Below, one piece after another: positions 36,845 through 46,038 of a stretch of 64,000 nt of DNA. The DNA comes from Entomomonas sp945283395 (GTDB taxonomy: Bacteria; Pseudomonadota; Gammaproteobacteria; Pseudomonadales; Pseudomonadaceae): the NCBI GenBank assembly GCA_946480835.1, contig CAMLLC010000004.1, positions 105,003 to 169,002 on the forward strand, given 5' to 3'. The position numbers were made by a program, and so were the translations under genes. The number at the start of each line of letters is the position of its first letter. The stretch's first letter is position 1. The notes beneath the pieces are model-generated. The model had not been told where the DNA came from. It worked only from the letters and a program-made list of their open reading frames with translations, and did no database searches.

Positions 36845-37687
36845 ATGACCCAAAGAAATGCAGATGAGTGGTTAAATCACCGTTTATTGTTAGCGGAGAA
36901 GCAACTACAACAGCCTAAACAAAAACCTGAGCATATTTCTAATGACTGGTTTTTGGGTATTGATTTGGGTACTTGTAACATTGTATCTATTGTTATAGAT
37001 AAAGATGCCAACCCAATTGCTACACGCTTAGATCAAGCTGATGTAGTAAGGGATGGTATTGTATGGGATTTCTTTGGGGCTGTAGCAATAGTTAAAAAAC
37101 AACTTGCTAGTTTGCAACAACAACTAGGCGTTGAATTTACAACCGCTGCAACCTCATACCCCCCTGGAACTGATCCTAGAATATCAGTAAATGTATTAGA
37201 GGCAGTAGGACTAAAAGTAACTCATATTGTAGATGAACCTTCCGCAGTTGCTAATATGTTACGCCTTAAAAGTGCTGCTGTGGTTGATATTGGTGGCGGC
37301 ACAACAGGTATTGCGGTCATTAAGGATGGTCAAGTTGTTTATTCAGGCGATGAAGCCACTGGTGGTCATCATGTTTCGCTTACTATTGCTGGTAGTCTAA
37401 ATCTATCTATAGAAGAAGCAGAAACTAAGAAAAAACAACAAGGCACAGAAATTTGGCCTATTGTTAAGCCCGTATTTGAAAAGATGGCGGATATAGTAAA
37501 AGATCATCTCAAAAATTATCAAGTTGATGAAATTTATTTATCAGGTGGTTCTTGTGCCTTACCTGGTGTGGGTACTTTATTTGAACAGCTTTTTCCAAAA
37601 CAGAAAGTAATACTTCCTAGCTTACCTATTTTTATTACTCCTTTAGCAATTGCAGCTTATGGTATGGAGAATGACAATGAATCTTAA
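36845..37687 (+). CDS. eutJ: Hsp70-like EutJ
   Basis: EutJ (280 residues) has the actin/Hsp70-type ATPase fold: FLGIDLGTCNIVSIV, then VDEPSAVANML and VVDIGGGTTGIAVIKDG. It may help enzyme folding or lyase reactivation; the true role is not settled. The last 11 bases overlap the start of eutG. Confidence 0.94.
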   Translation: MTQRNADEWLNHRLLLAEKQLQQPKQKPEHISNDWFLGIDLGTCNIVSIVIDKDANPIATRLDQADVVRDGIVWDFFGAVAIVKKQLASLQQQLGVEFTTAATSYPPGTDPRISVNVLEAVGLKVTHIVDEPSAVANMLRLKSAAVVDIGGGTTGIAVIKDGQVVYSGDEATGGHHVSLTIAGSLNLSIEEAETKKKQQGTEIWPIVKPVFEKMADIVKDHLKNYQVDEIYLSGGSCALPGVGTLFEQLFPKQKVILPSLPIFITPLAIAAYGMENDNES

Positions 37688-38876
37688 TGATGTTAGCCAT
37701 GTAGTTTATCGCGCCTTAGATGTAATAAATGCTCGGTCTGTACGTGAGTTTAGTGTTCCACCACAGTCTTTTGTTGGTTGTGGAGCAGTAGCTCGTTGTG
37801 GCGAGGCTATGGCTGAACGTGGATTAAATCATGTTTTTATTATGGTTGATGGCTTTCTTCATCAGCACGGCATTGATGAAGGAGTATACCGTTCTCTACA
37901 AGCTGCCAATATTCAATACAAAATCATCACCTATGCAGGGGGAGAACCTACTACCCAGGTAGTTGAAGCAGCAGCTGCACAGTTACTTGACGCAAAATGT
38001 GATAGTGTTCTGGCCATAGGTGGTGGTTCTGTATTAGATGCTGCTAAAGTAACAGCTATGCTAGCGGCTAATGCTAATTTACAGATTGAAAGCCTAACAA
38101 AACCTGCTACCCAATTACAAAGAAGATTACCATTAGTTGCTATTCCAACGACCGCTGGTACTGGTTCAGAATCTACTAATATTGCTGTCATTACTAATGC
38201 GGAAACTCATCAAAAACAATTATTAGTACATTCACAATTGATTCCTGATTTAGCTATTATTGACGCTAACCTAACTTTAGATATACCCCCATTCATAACA
38301 GCTATTACAGGTATTGATACTTTAACTCACTCTGTTGAGACTTATATAGCTAAACATGCCAATGATGTAACTAAAAGTTTAGCTTACAGAGCTATTACAT
38401 TAGTAGGAGAGGCTTTACCTCATGCAGTTGGTCAAGGTAATAATATAGCTGCTCGTGAGTCTATGATGTTGGCTTCCTTTATGGCCGGTATGGCTTTTTC
38501 TAATGGCGGGTTGGGACTTTGCCATGCGATGGCTCATCAAATTGGTGGGAAATACCTTATTCCACATGGCATGTGTAATGCTATTTTATTACCGGCGGTA
38601 ATGAGATTTAATCAATTAGTATGTAAAAAAGAATTTGCTGAAATAGGTCATGCATTAACAGGTAAAAGAATAGAAGCAGAGGAGACAATAGCTGCTGTAC
38701 AGCAATTAATTTATGATGTTGGGCTTACCAAATCACTAACAGAACTTGGGGGTAAAAGTGAAGACATGCCGCAATTAGCAGAAGCAGCTTTGCAAGATGG
38801 TTGTTTGGCAACAAATCCTAGAACAGTGACTAAAGATCAAGTTATAGCAGTATATCAAGATGCTTTAACGGTTTGA
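37677..38876 (+). CDS. eutG: Iron-dependent alcohol dehydrogenase EutG
   Basis: EutG (399 residues) reduces acetaldehyde to ethanol and regenerates NAD in the shell. The nucleotide motif is IGGGSVLDAAK. Metal-binding histidines lie in DTLTHSVETY and GLCHAMAHQIGGKYLIPHGMCNA. The start ATG (37677) follows GGAGA; the frame extends to 37650 but this lies in eutJ. The N-terminal LNDVSHVVYRALDVI may be an encapsulation peptide. Confidence 0.95.
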   Translation: MNLNDVSHVVYRALDVINARSVREFSVPPQSFVGCGAVARCGEAMAERGLNHVFIMVDGFLHQHGIDEGVYRSLQAANIQYKIITYAGGEPTTQVVEAAAAQLLDAKCDSVLAIGGGSVLDAAKVTAMLAANANLQIESLTKPATQLQRRLPLVAIPTTAGTGSESTNIAVITNAETHQKQLLVHSQLIPDLAIIDANLTLDIPPFITAITGIDTLTHSVETYIAKHANDVTKSLAYRAITLVGEALPHAVGQGNNIAARESMMLASFMAGMAFSNGGLGLCHAMAHQIGGKYLIPHGMCNAILLPAVMRFNQLVCKKEFAEIGHALTGKRIEAEETIAAVQQLIYDVGLTKSLTELGGKSEDMPQLAEAALQDGCLATNPRTVTKDQVIAVYQDALTV

Positions 38877-38927
38877 TAATTTTTTATTAGTATTACACAA
38901 AAGTAAAGAGAGTAGGAGATCGGCAAT

Positions 38928-40181
38928 ATGGGTATAAATGAGATAATTGTCTATATCATGATGGCATTTATGATAATAGCAGCCTTCGATCGTATCCTTA
39001 ACCAATTTGGGGGTTCGGAAGCTATTCTAGGGAAAATAGGCTTAGGCAAAGTAGGGAAAAGCATAGGAGGCTCTGGAGAACAGTTCGAAGAAGGTTTTAT
39101 GGCAATGGGGGCTTTAGGTTTAGCTATGGTTGGAATGACCGCCCTAGCTCCAGTTATTGCTAAATTGTTAGGCCCTGTGTTAATTCCTTTGTATGAAAGT
39201 ATAGGCGCAAGCCCAGCTATGTTTGCTGGTACTTTATTAGCTTGTGATATGGGAGGATTCTCTTTAGCTAAGCAATTGGCTGGCGGTGATACAGCTGCAT
39301 GGTTATATTCAGGTACTATTTTAGCTGCCATGATGGGACCTACTCTTGTCTTCACTATCCCTGTTGCTTTAGGCATTATTGATAAAGCAGATCGCCGTTA
39401 TTTAGCTTTGGGAATTTTGGCAGGTATTGTAACTATTCCCATAGGCTGTATTGCAGGTGGTTTGGTAGCAATGTTTAGTGGTGTGGAAATGAATGGTCAG
39501 CCTGTTGCCTTCACCCTTACACTCATCCTTATCAATATGATACCTGTAATTATTATTGCTGCACTTATTGTAATAGGACTAAAACTTTTTCCTGAAAAAA
39601 TGATTTCAGGTTTTCAGATCTTTGCTAAATTACTAGTAGCTATTATTACGGTAGGGTTGGTAGCTGCGGTATTACAATATACTACAGGTTGGACTTTTAT
39701 TCCTGGTTTAGATCCTATTTTTAGTGAAATAGGAGCTATCAACCCTGATATAAGAGCTATTGAGACTATTGGTGCTATTGCTTGTATCTTACTAGGTGCT
39801 TATCCTATGGTATTTTTAGTGAGCCGCTGGTTTGGTAAGCCTTTAATGAAAGTTGGTAACCTATTAAGAATGAATGAGATCGCTGCTGCAGGAATGATAG
39901 CAACTTTAGCTAATAATATTCCAATGTTTAGCATGATGAATAAAATGGATGAGCGCGGCAAAATTATCAATTGTGCTTTTGCTGTATCAGCAGCTTTTGC
40001 TTTAGGTGATCACTTAGGCTTTGTGGCTGGAGCTGGTGCATCAAGCATGATCTTCCCTATGATCGTCGGTAAGTTAGTGGGTGGTGTAACAGCTATTGGT
40101 GTGGCTATGATGATTGCCCCTAAAACTTCTGCCCCTCTTGTGGCAACTACTGAAGAATCAGTTGAAGCAGAAGCGAATTAA
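38928..40181 (+). CDS. eutH: Ethanolamine permease EutH
   Basis: EutH (417 residues) is a membrane protein with about ten hydrophobic segments. It starts MGINEIIVYIMMAFMIIAAFD and has LACDMGGFSLAKQLA and ATLANNIPMFSMMNKM, matching the enteric EutH. It brings in ethanolamine, mainly important at acid pH or low concentration. There is a 51-base gap from eutG. Confidence 0.95.
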   Translation: MGINEIIVYIMMAFMIIAAFDRILNQFGGSEAILGKIGLGKVGKSIGGSGEQFEEGFMAMGALGLAMVGMTALAPVIAKLLGPVLIPLYESIGASPAMFAGTLLACDMGGFSLAKQLAGGDTAAWLYSGTILAAMMGPTLVFTIPVALGIIDKADRRYLALGILAGIVTIPIGCIAGGLVAMFSGVEMNGQPVAFTLTLILINMIPVIIIAALIVIGLKLFPEKMISGFQIFAKLLVAIITVGLVAAVLQYTTGWTFIPGLDPIFSEIGAINPDIRAIETIGAIACILLGAYPMVFLVSRWFGKPLMKVGNLLRMNEIAAAGMIATLANNIPMFSMMNKMDERGKIINCAFAVSAAFALGDHLGFVAGAGASSMIFPMIVGKLVGGVTAIGVAMMIAPKTSAPLVATTEESVEAEAN

Positions 40182-40193
40182 GGAGCTAATTTT

Positions 40194-41621
40194 ATGGCTA
40201 GTACAGTAATTCGTAGCGTAGGTATAGATGTAGGTACTACTACAACTCAGGTTATTTTCTCTCGTCTCGAGTTAGTTAATCGTGCCTCTGTTTCACAAGT
40301 ACCACAATATGAATTTACTAAAAGGGAAATTGTTTATCAAAGTCCCGTTATTTTCACACCCATCGATTTTGAAGGTCGTATTAGGGAAGAGGAATTACTA
40401 GCCTTTATTTTAGATCAATATCGTGAAGCAGGAGTAACACCTGAAGAAATACAATCAGGGGCTATTATTATTACCGGGGAGACATCAAAAGCTCGTAATG
40501 CTAGACCTGCTGTTTTGAAACTAGCTGAAACATTAGGTAATTTCGTAGTAGCTACAGCAGGTCCAAATTTAGAGTCCATCATTGCAGGTTTTGGCTCAGG
40601 AGCAAGCGAATTATCCCGTGTTACAATAGGCCGGGTAATGAATATAGACATAGGTGGCGGTACTGCTAACTATGTTTTATTTGAAGCAGGAGATACAGTT
40701 AGTTCGGCTTGTCTTAACATAGGTGGGCGTTTGTTAGAAACAGATCAACAAGGCCGAATACTTAGAGCACATGCACCGGGTAGAGTTGTTTGCGAGGCTT
40801 TATTCGGTAGTTCTTGTGATCCGTTAACCTTAACTAGACAACAGCTAGAGCAGGTCACAGACCTTATGGCCGATTTGCTCTACCAAGTGACAATAGGTCA
40901 ACCATCTGAGTTAGCAAATCAATTGCTTATGACAGATGCTATGCCACCTTCAGGATTATTAAATGCACTGACCATTTCTGGAGGTGTGGGTACTTGTGTT
41001 TACCAAACGGTAAACGATGATGAATTATTTAAATTTGGTGATATAGGGCCATTGTTAGCTCGTGCAATATTAAAGCATGATGGATTTAAACAACTGCCTT
41101 TGCAAAAACCAAAACAAACGATTAGAGCTACAGTTATAGGAGCAGGAGCTCATACCCTTTCTCTATCGGGTAGCACTATATGGCTGAAAGAAGTTGATTT
41201 ACCTATTCGCAATATTCCAGTCATTCATACTAGAGTAAAAGGTTTAACACTTAACCCAGAGGAGTTATTAACTGCTTGGCAACAAACTTTAACGCAATAT
41301 GATTTATCAGCTGAAAAAGATCTTTATGCGCTAACACTGCCTGTTGATTTGCCTGTGACTTATCAAGCAATACAAACTTGTGTTGAAACATTAGTAACTT
41401 TTTCACAACGTTATCCTAGTTCTCAACCTCTTATCGTGATTGCTCAACAAGATCTTGGTAAGGTGCTAGGGATGTTATTACAACCTCGTATAACAGGAAG
41501 AACATTAGCTGTTATCGATGAGGTAGTAACTAAAGAGGGTGATTATATTGATATTGGCAACCCATTATTTGGCGGTGAAATTGTACCTATAACCGTTAAA
41601 TCATTAGCTTTTCCTTCTTAA
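40194..41621 (+). CDS. eutA: Ethanolamine ammonia-lyase reactivase EutA
   Basis: EutA (475 residues) has the actin-like ATPase motifs VGIDVGTTTTQVIFSRL, NIDIGGGTANYVLFEAG and TVIGAGAHTLSLSG. It replaces damaged cobalamin in EutBC. It is followed directly by eutB, eutC as in enteric operons. Confidence 0.95.
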   Translation: MASTVIRSVGIDVGTTTTQVIFSRLELVNRASVSQVPQYEFTKREIVYQSPVIFTPIDFEGRIREEELLAFILDQYREAGVTPEEIQSGAIIITGETSKARNARPAVLKLAETLGNFVVATAGPNLESIIAGFGSGASELSRVTIGRVMNIDIGGGTANYVLFEAGDTVSSACLNIGGRLLETDQQGRILRAHAPGRVVCEALFGSSCDPLTLTRQQLEQVTDLMADLLYQVTIGQPSELANQLLMTDAMPPSGLLNALTISGGVGTCVYQTVNDDELFKFGDIGPLLARAILKHDGFKQLPLQKPKQTIRATVIGAGAHTLSLSGSTIWLKEVDLPIRNIPVIHTRVKGLTLNPEELLTAWQQTLTQYDLSAEKDLYALTLPVDLPVTYQAIQTCVETLVTFSQRYPSSQPLIVIAQQDLGKVLGMLLQPRITGRTLAVIDEVVTKEGDYIDIGNPLFGGEIVPITVKSLAFPS

Positions 41622-41633
41622 GGAGTGTATTTA

Positions 41634-42995
41634 ATGAAACTTAAAACTCAACTGTTTGGTCAAACCTATCAGTTTAAAGATGTCAAAGAAGTCTTAGCGA
41701 AAGCCAATGAGCCTCGCTCAGGTGACGTATTAGCGGGGGTGGCAGCAACATCTTCGCAAGAGCGTGTGGCAGCTAAACAAGTGTTAGCTGAAATGACTGT
41801 TGCAGATATTCGTATGAACCCTGTTGTTCCTTATGAAGAAGATTGTGTAACTCGTCTGATTCAAGATGGCATAAATGAAACACTTTATAATGATGTCAAA
41901 AATTGGACAATTGGTGAATTAAGAGAATATATTTTAAGTGATGAAACTACTAATGATCAAATCGCTTTATTAAGAAAAGGCATCAGTTCAGAAGTAGTAG
42001 CGGCTGTAGCTAAAATATGTTCAAATGGTGACCTTCTTTACGGCGCAAAAAAAATGCCTGTAGTTAAAAGGGCTAATAATACTATTGGTTTACCAGGACA
42101 TTTTAGTGCCCGTTTGCAACCTAATGATACTCGGGATAATGTTAAAAGTATTGAAGCTCAGATTTATGAGGGGTTATCTTACGGTGTAGGTGATGCAGTT
42201 ATTGGTATCAATCCTGTAACAGACGACGTAGAAAATCTTCGCCGTATGTTAGATACTATCTATACTGTTATCGATAAATTTAAGATTCCTACTCAAGGTT
42301 GTGTATTAGGACATGTAACTACACAAATGGAAGCTATTCGCCAGGGTGCACGTGGTGGATTAATTTTCCAAAGTATTTGTGGTAGTGAGAAAGGACTTAA
42401 AGAGTTTGGCATTAGTTTAGAAATGCTAAATGAAGCAAAAGCCGTAGGTAAAGAATATAATCGTATTGCTGGTAGTAGCTTCTTCTACTTTGAAACTGGT
42501 CAAGGTTCTGCGCTTTCTGCTAATGCACATTATGGTGCAGACCAAGTAACTATGGAAGCACGTAATTACGGTTTAGCCTATCATTATGATCCTTTCTTAG
42601 TTAATACAGTGGTTGGTTTTATTGGCCCTGAATACTTATATGATGGTCGTCAAATTATGCGTGCAGGTTTAGAAGATCACTTCATGGGTAAATTAAGTGG
42701 AATTTCTATGGGTTGTGACACTTGTTACACCAATCATGCTAATGCAGATCAAAACGTTAATGAGACATTAGCTGTTTTATTAGCTGCTGCTGGTTGTAAC
42801 TATATTATGGGTATGCCTTTAGGTGACGATATTATGCTTAATTATCAAACTTCTGCATTCCATGATACTGCAATGGTACGTCAATTACTTAATCTACGTC
42901 CTGCTCCTGAATTTGAACAATGGTTAGAAAAGATGGGAATCATGAGTAATGGCCGTTTAACTAGCATTGCTGGCGATGCTTCACTTTTCTTTTAA
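41634..42995 (+). CDS. eutB: Ethanolamine ammonia-lyase large subunit EutB
   Basis: EutB (453 residues) carries the TIM-barrel active site that splits ethanolamine into acetaldehyde and ammonia, using adenosylcobalamin. LKTQLFGQTYQFKDVKEVL, PVVPYEEDCVTRLIQD, FETGQGSALSA and NYQTSAFHDTA are nearly identical to the enteric protein. The ATG at 41634 is placed behind AAGGAG; the frame extends to a GTG at 41625. With EutC it is the key enzyme of the operon. Confidence 0.97.
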   Translation: MKLKTQLFGQTYQFKDVKEVLAKANEPRSGDVLAGVAATSSQERVAAKQVLAEMTVADIRMNPVVPYEEDCVTRLIQDGINETLYNDVKNWTIGELREYILSDETTNDQIALLRKGISSEVVAAVAKICSNGDLLYGAKKMPVVKRANNTIGLPGHFSARLQPNDTRDNVKSIEAQIYEGLSYGVGDAVIGINPVTDDVENLRRMLDTIYTVIDKFKIPTQGCVLGHVTTQMEAIRQGARGGLIFQSICGSEKGLKEFGISLEMLNEAKAVGKEYNRIAGSSFFYFETGQGSALSANAHYGADQVTMEARNYGLAYHYDPFLVNTVVGFIGPEYLYDGRQIMRAGLEDHFMGKLSGISMGCDTCYTNHANADQNVNETLAVLLAAAGCNYIMGMPLGDDIMLNYQTSAFHDTAMVRQLLNLRPAPEFEQWLEKMGIMSNGRLTSIAGDASLFF

Positions 42996-43008
42996 GGGGT
43001 AATAAGTC

Positions 43009-43902
43009 ATGGATCAAAAACAAATTGATGCGTTAGTTCGCGAGGTAATGAGTAAGCTTGATGTTAAAGGTAATAATACCTCAGCTACTGTAGCACAATC
43101 TACAGCTCAAGCTAGTTCAAATAATACTAGTGTAGAAACTTGTAGTCTTGATTTAGGTTCTCAAGAAGCCAAGCAATGGATTGGTGTACAACATCCTCAT
43201 AATCCAGAAGTTTTACAAGCTTTAAAAAATATCACAGCAGCGCGTGTAGCTTCTGGTCGTACTGGGGTAAGACCAAGAACTAATTCTTTACTGCGCTTTT
43301 TAGCTGACCATTCTCGCTCAAAAGACACTGTACTTAAAGAAGTACCTCCTGAGTGGGTGCAAAAGCAAGGTTTATTAGAGTTACAATCTGAAATTACCAA
43401 TAAAGATCAATATTTAACTCGTCCTGATATGGGGCGTATACTTAGTGAGCAGTCTGTTAAGACAATGCTTGACAAGTGTAAAAAGAATCCTCAAGTACAA
43501 GTTGTTATTTCAGATGGTTTATCTACAGATGCAGTTATCGCAAACTATGAAGAAATTCTGCCACCTTTATTAGCTGGTTTAAAAAGTGCAGGCTTGGATG
43601 TTGGAACTCCTTTCTTTGTTCGTTATGGTCGTGTAAAAATAGAAGATCAAATAGGTGAATTATTAGGTGCTAAAACGGTTGTGTTATTAGTAGGTGAAAG
43701 ACCTGGCCTTGGCCAATCTGAAAGTTTATCTTGTTATGCTGTTTATAGTCCAACTGTTGAAAAGACTGTAGAGGCAGATAGAACTTGTATTTCAAATATT
43801 CACCGCACAGGTACACCTCCGGTAGAAGCGGCGGCAGTTATTGTTGATCTTGTCAAACGCATGCTAGATAAAAAAGCTTCTGGTATTGGTTTAACTCGTT
43901 AA
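43009..43902 (+). CDS. eutC: Ethanolamine ammonia-lyase small subunit EutC
   Basis: EutC (297 residues) binds the cobalamin cofactor together with EutB. The N-terminal helix QKQIDALVREVMSKLDV is a probable microcompartment-targeting peptide, then a flexible Ser/Thr/Asn-rich linker to about residue 43. The catalytic part has ARVASGRTGVRPRTNSLLRF, VVISDGLSTDAV and LVGERPGLGQSESLS. Confidence 0.97.
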   Translation: MDQKQIDALVREVMSKLDVKGNNTSATVAQSTAQASSNNTSVETCSLDLGSQEAKQWIGVQHPHNPEVLQALKNITAARVASGRTGVRPRTNSLLRFLADHSRSKDTVLKEVPPEWVQKQGLLELQSEITNKDQYLTRPDMGRILSEQSVKTMLDKCKKNPQVQVVISDGLSTDAVIANYEEILPPLLAGLKSAGLDVGTPFFVRYGRVKIEDQIGELLGAKTVVLLVGERPGLGQSESLSCYAVYSPTVEKTVEADRTCISNIHRTGTPPVEAAAVIVDLVKRMLDKKASGIGLTR

Positions 43903-43917
43903 GAAGGAGGCATTGGT

Positions 43918-44577
43918 ATGCCAACATTAGATTTTATTAGACCTAGCGTCAAAGCAGTGAGATTAATTGCCTCTTTGCATGGCGATTTTCGTAAGAAACT
44001 TAATATTCCTGATGATATTAGAAGCCTTGGTATTTTGACAGCTGATTCAGATGATCCTACTTATATAGCTGCAGATGAAGCTACCAAACAAGCTCAAGTC
44101 CAAGTAGTATATGGGCGCTCTCTTTATGCAGGAGCAGCTAATTCACCATCACCTAGTTCTGGTGAAGTATTGATCATGTTAGGAGGCCCTAACCCTGCTG
44201 AAGTACGTGCAGGGTTAAATGCTATGATAGCAACTATTGAAGATGGCCCAGCTTTTCAATGGGCTAATGATAAAGAAGATACTGCATTCTTAGCTTATGT
44301 AGTTTCACGTACTGGTTCTTATCTATCTTCGATGGCTAATATACCTTTAGGTGATCCTATTGCCTATTTAGTTGCTCCTCCTTTAGAGGCTACTTATGGT
44401 ATCGATGCAGCTTTAAAGGCAGCAGAAGTTGATTTAGTTACTTATGTACCACCTCCTTCTGAAACTAACTATTCAGCAGCTTTTTTAAGAGGAGCTAGTC
44501 AAGCTGCTTGTAAGTCTGCTTGTGATGCTTTTGCTGAGGCAGTATTAGAAGTAGGTCGTAACCCGATACAGTGCTAA
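43918..44577 (+). CDS. eutL: Trimeric tandem-BMC shell protein EutL
   Basis: EutL (219 residues) is a two-domain shell protein that forms trimers with a gated pore. DFIRPSVKAVRLIASLHGDF at the start, YAGAANSPSPSSGEVLIMLGGP and LVAPPLEATYGIDAA match. AGGAGG lies upstream of the ATG. Confidence 0.96.
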   Translation: MPTLDFIRPSVKAVRLIASLHGDFRKKLNIPDDIRSLGILTADSDDPTYIAADEATKQAQVQVVYGRSLYAGAANSPSPSSGEVLIMLGGPNPAEVRAGLNAMIATIEDGPAFQWANDKEDTAFLAYVVSRTGSYLSSMANIPLGDPIAYLVAPPLEATYGIDAALKAAEVDLVTYVPPPSETNYSAAFLRGASQAACKSACDAFAEAVLEVGRNPIQC

Positions 44578-44591
44578 ACTGAGGAGCTATT

Positions 44592-45236
44592 ATGATGAAC
44601 GCATTAGGATTGTTGGAGGTCAATGGTTTAACCGCCAGCATTGAGGCAGCTGATACAATGTTGAAAACAGCAGCGGTGCGTCTAGTCAACCAAACAATTA
44701 ACTCCCCAGGTTTAGTCACATTAGTGATCGAAGGTGATTTAGCTGCTTGCCGTGCCGCATTAGATGCAGGTGCGGCTGCTGCTAGTCGACTTGGTCAAGT
44801 TTTGGTTAAGAAAGAAATAGGCCGTCCTGAAGCGGATACGGAATGGTTTGTTACCAGTTTTAATAAACCAGCTGTGTCTGTTCCTAAAAAAGTCGAACCT
44901 AAGCCAACTCGCTCAGCTAATCTTGAGCCAGTTGTTGCAGTCGAGGTTAAAGATAATCCTTTACCTATTGAGACAATAGAGATTGAAGGAACTTCTTCAC
45001 CTATTGTGGAAGTGGACGTTAAAGATGTTCCTTCACCTCATGAGGTTGCAGAGTTTTCTGAAACAGCCTTATTAACGTACATTACTAATCATGCTCAAGG
45101 GCGTAATGTTACTGATATCATAAATCATTTTAATGTTTCAAGAGCTGAAATTAAATCCATGTTAAAAGATTGTATCAGTCAAGGTAAGATACATAAACGC
45201 GGAAACCGCTATTATTTTGTTGATTCCAAGAAATAA
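44592..45236 (+). CDS. eutK: Shell protein EutK with C-terminal nucleic-acid-binding domain
   Basis: The 213-214-residue protein has a BMC domain in residues 1-95 (NALGLLEVNGLTASIEAAD, DLAACRAALDAGAAAASR) and a winged-helix-like C-terminal domain in the last 60 residues (ITNHAQGRNVTDIINHFNVS, HKRGNRYYF). The linker of about 55 residues is longer than in the enteric protein (about 164 total) and contains two rough repeats around EVKDNPLP and DVKDVPSP. Either ATG of the adjacent pair (44592, 44595) may serve as start. Confidence 0.93.
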   Translation: MMNALGLLEVNGLTASIEAADTMLKTAAVRLVNQTINSPGLVTLVIEGDLAACRAALDAGAAAASRLGQVLVKKEIGRPEADTEWFVTSFNKPAVSVPKKVEPKPTRSANLEPVVAVEVKDNPLPIETIEIEGTSSPIVEVDVKDVPSPHEVAEFSETALLTYITNHAQGRNVTDIINHFNVSRAEIKSMLKDCISQGKIHKRGNRYYFVDSKK

Positions 45237-46038
45237 TATTGGAATTGATAAGCTTTTATGTAGATTCTTTGTTTGTAAGCATGGTTTTGGGGAGATAAGT
45301 TGAGTTGGTTTGCTTTACATACAATTCAACACCATAGATCAAAGGATTTAATAAAAGGGATTAAGGGTGAACCATCTCATAGGGATGGTTAGCACCTTTA
45401 GTTTTACTAAATAACTTATTTATTGTTGCCAATATAATCTAATAAAAGTAATGAGTGATAATTATATTGGGTATTAGCATTTATAGCTAATATACTATAT
45501 ATTATTTATCATAAATAGTTATTGTTTATTGCTGCTTAATATAAGGATATATTATGACTTGTTTAATTTACTAGTTAAGTAATTTTCCGTTAACCACAAA
45601 GCAATAGAGAATAATTGTTAATAATTGGTTGGTTAATTGCATATATTTTATTGTGATTTTTATAAGTTGAAGATAAACCTCCTAAACCTCCTATAGCTAT
45701 TTGTTAGCAAATCTAATCTAAACTTGTCTTAGGATATTTATTATATCTAGTTCTTTGTAATATGAGAGACTCATGTTTGGGGGCTAAAGATAAAGCATAG
45801 TTTAAGCCATGATCGTTGGAAATATTAAAAAACTAATTTATGTAGTTTTTTAATTTTTTTATTCTAAAAATAATGATTCCTATTATTATTTGGTAATGCG
45901 CTAAATAGCTATACTGCAATTAATATAGAGATAGCATTATAAAATGATTACAAATTTTTTAGGTAATGAATTTAAAACAGCATAGCGAATTGTCAAAACA
46001 ACTGTTATAGTAGCAATCAATTTTATTTCTTTGTATCT
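45237..46038. other. Non-coding region between eutK and eutR
   Basis: The 800 bases contain the operon terminator (45365-45415) and very AT-rich DNA. A 15-base stretch (TTGATAAGCTTTTAT, 45245-45259) is identical to one in front of eutS. No reading frame looks coding. The eutR promoter must lie in the right-hand part. Confidence 0.55.
45365..45415 (+). terminator. Terminator of the eut operon
   Basis: GGTG-ACCATC pairs with GATGGT-GCACC around a CTCATAG-type loop (45366-45395), followed by TTTAGTTTT. It is about 130 bases after eutK, so a separate transcript for eutR is expected. Confidence 0.6.

Noticed and set aside
31115..45236. Mobile element carrying the eut operon
   Set aside because: No integrase, transposase, tRNA target or convincing terminal repeats were found; only a 15-base repeat at the edges, which chance could explain.
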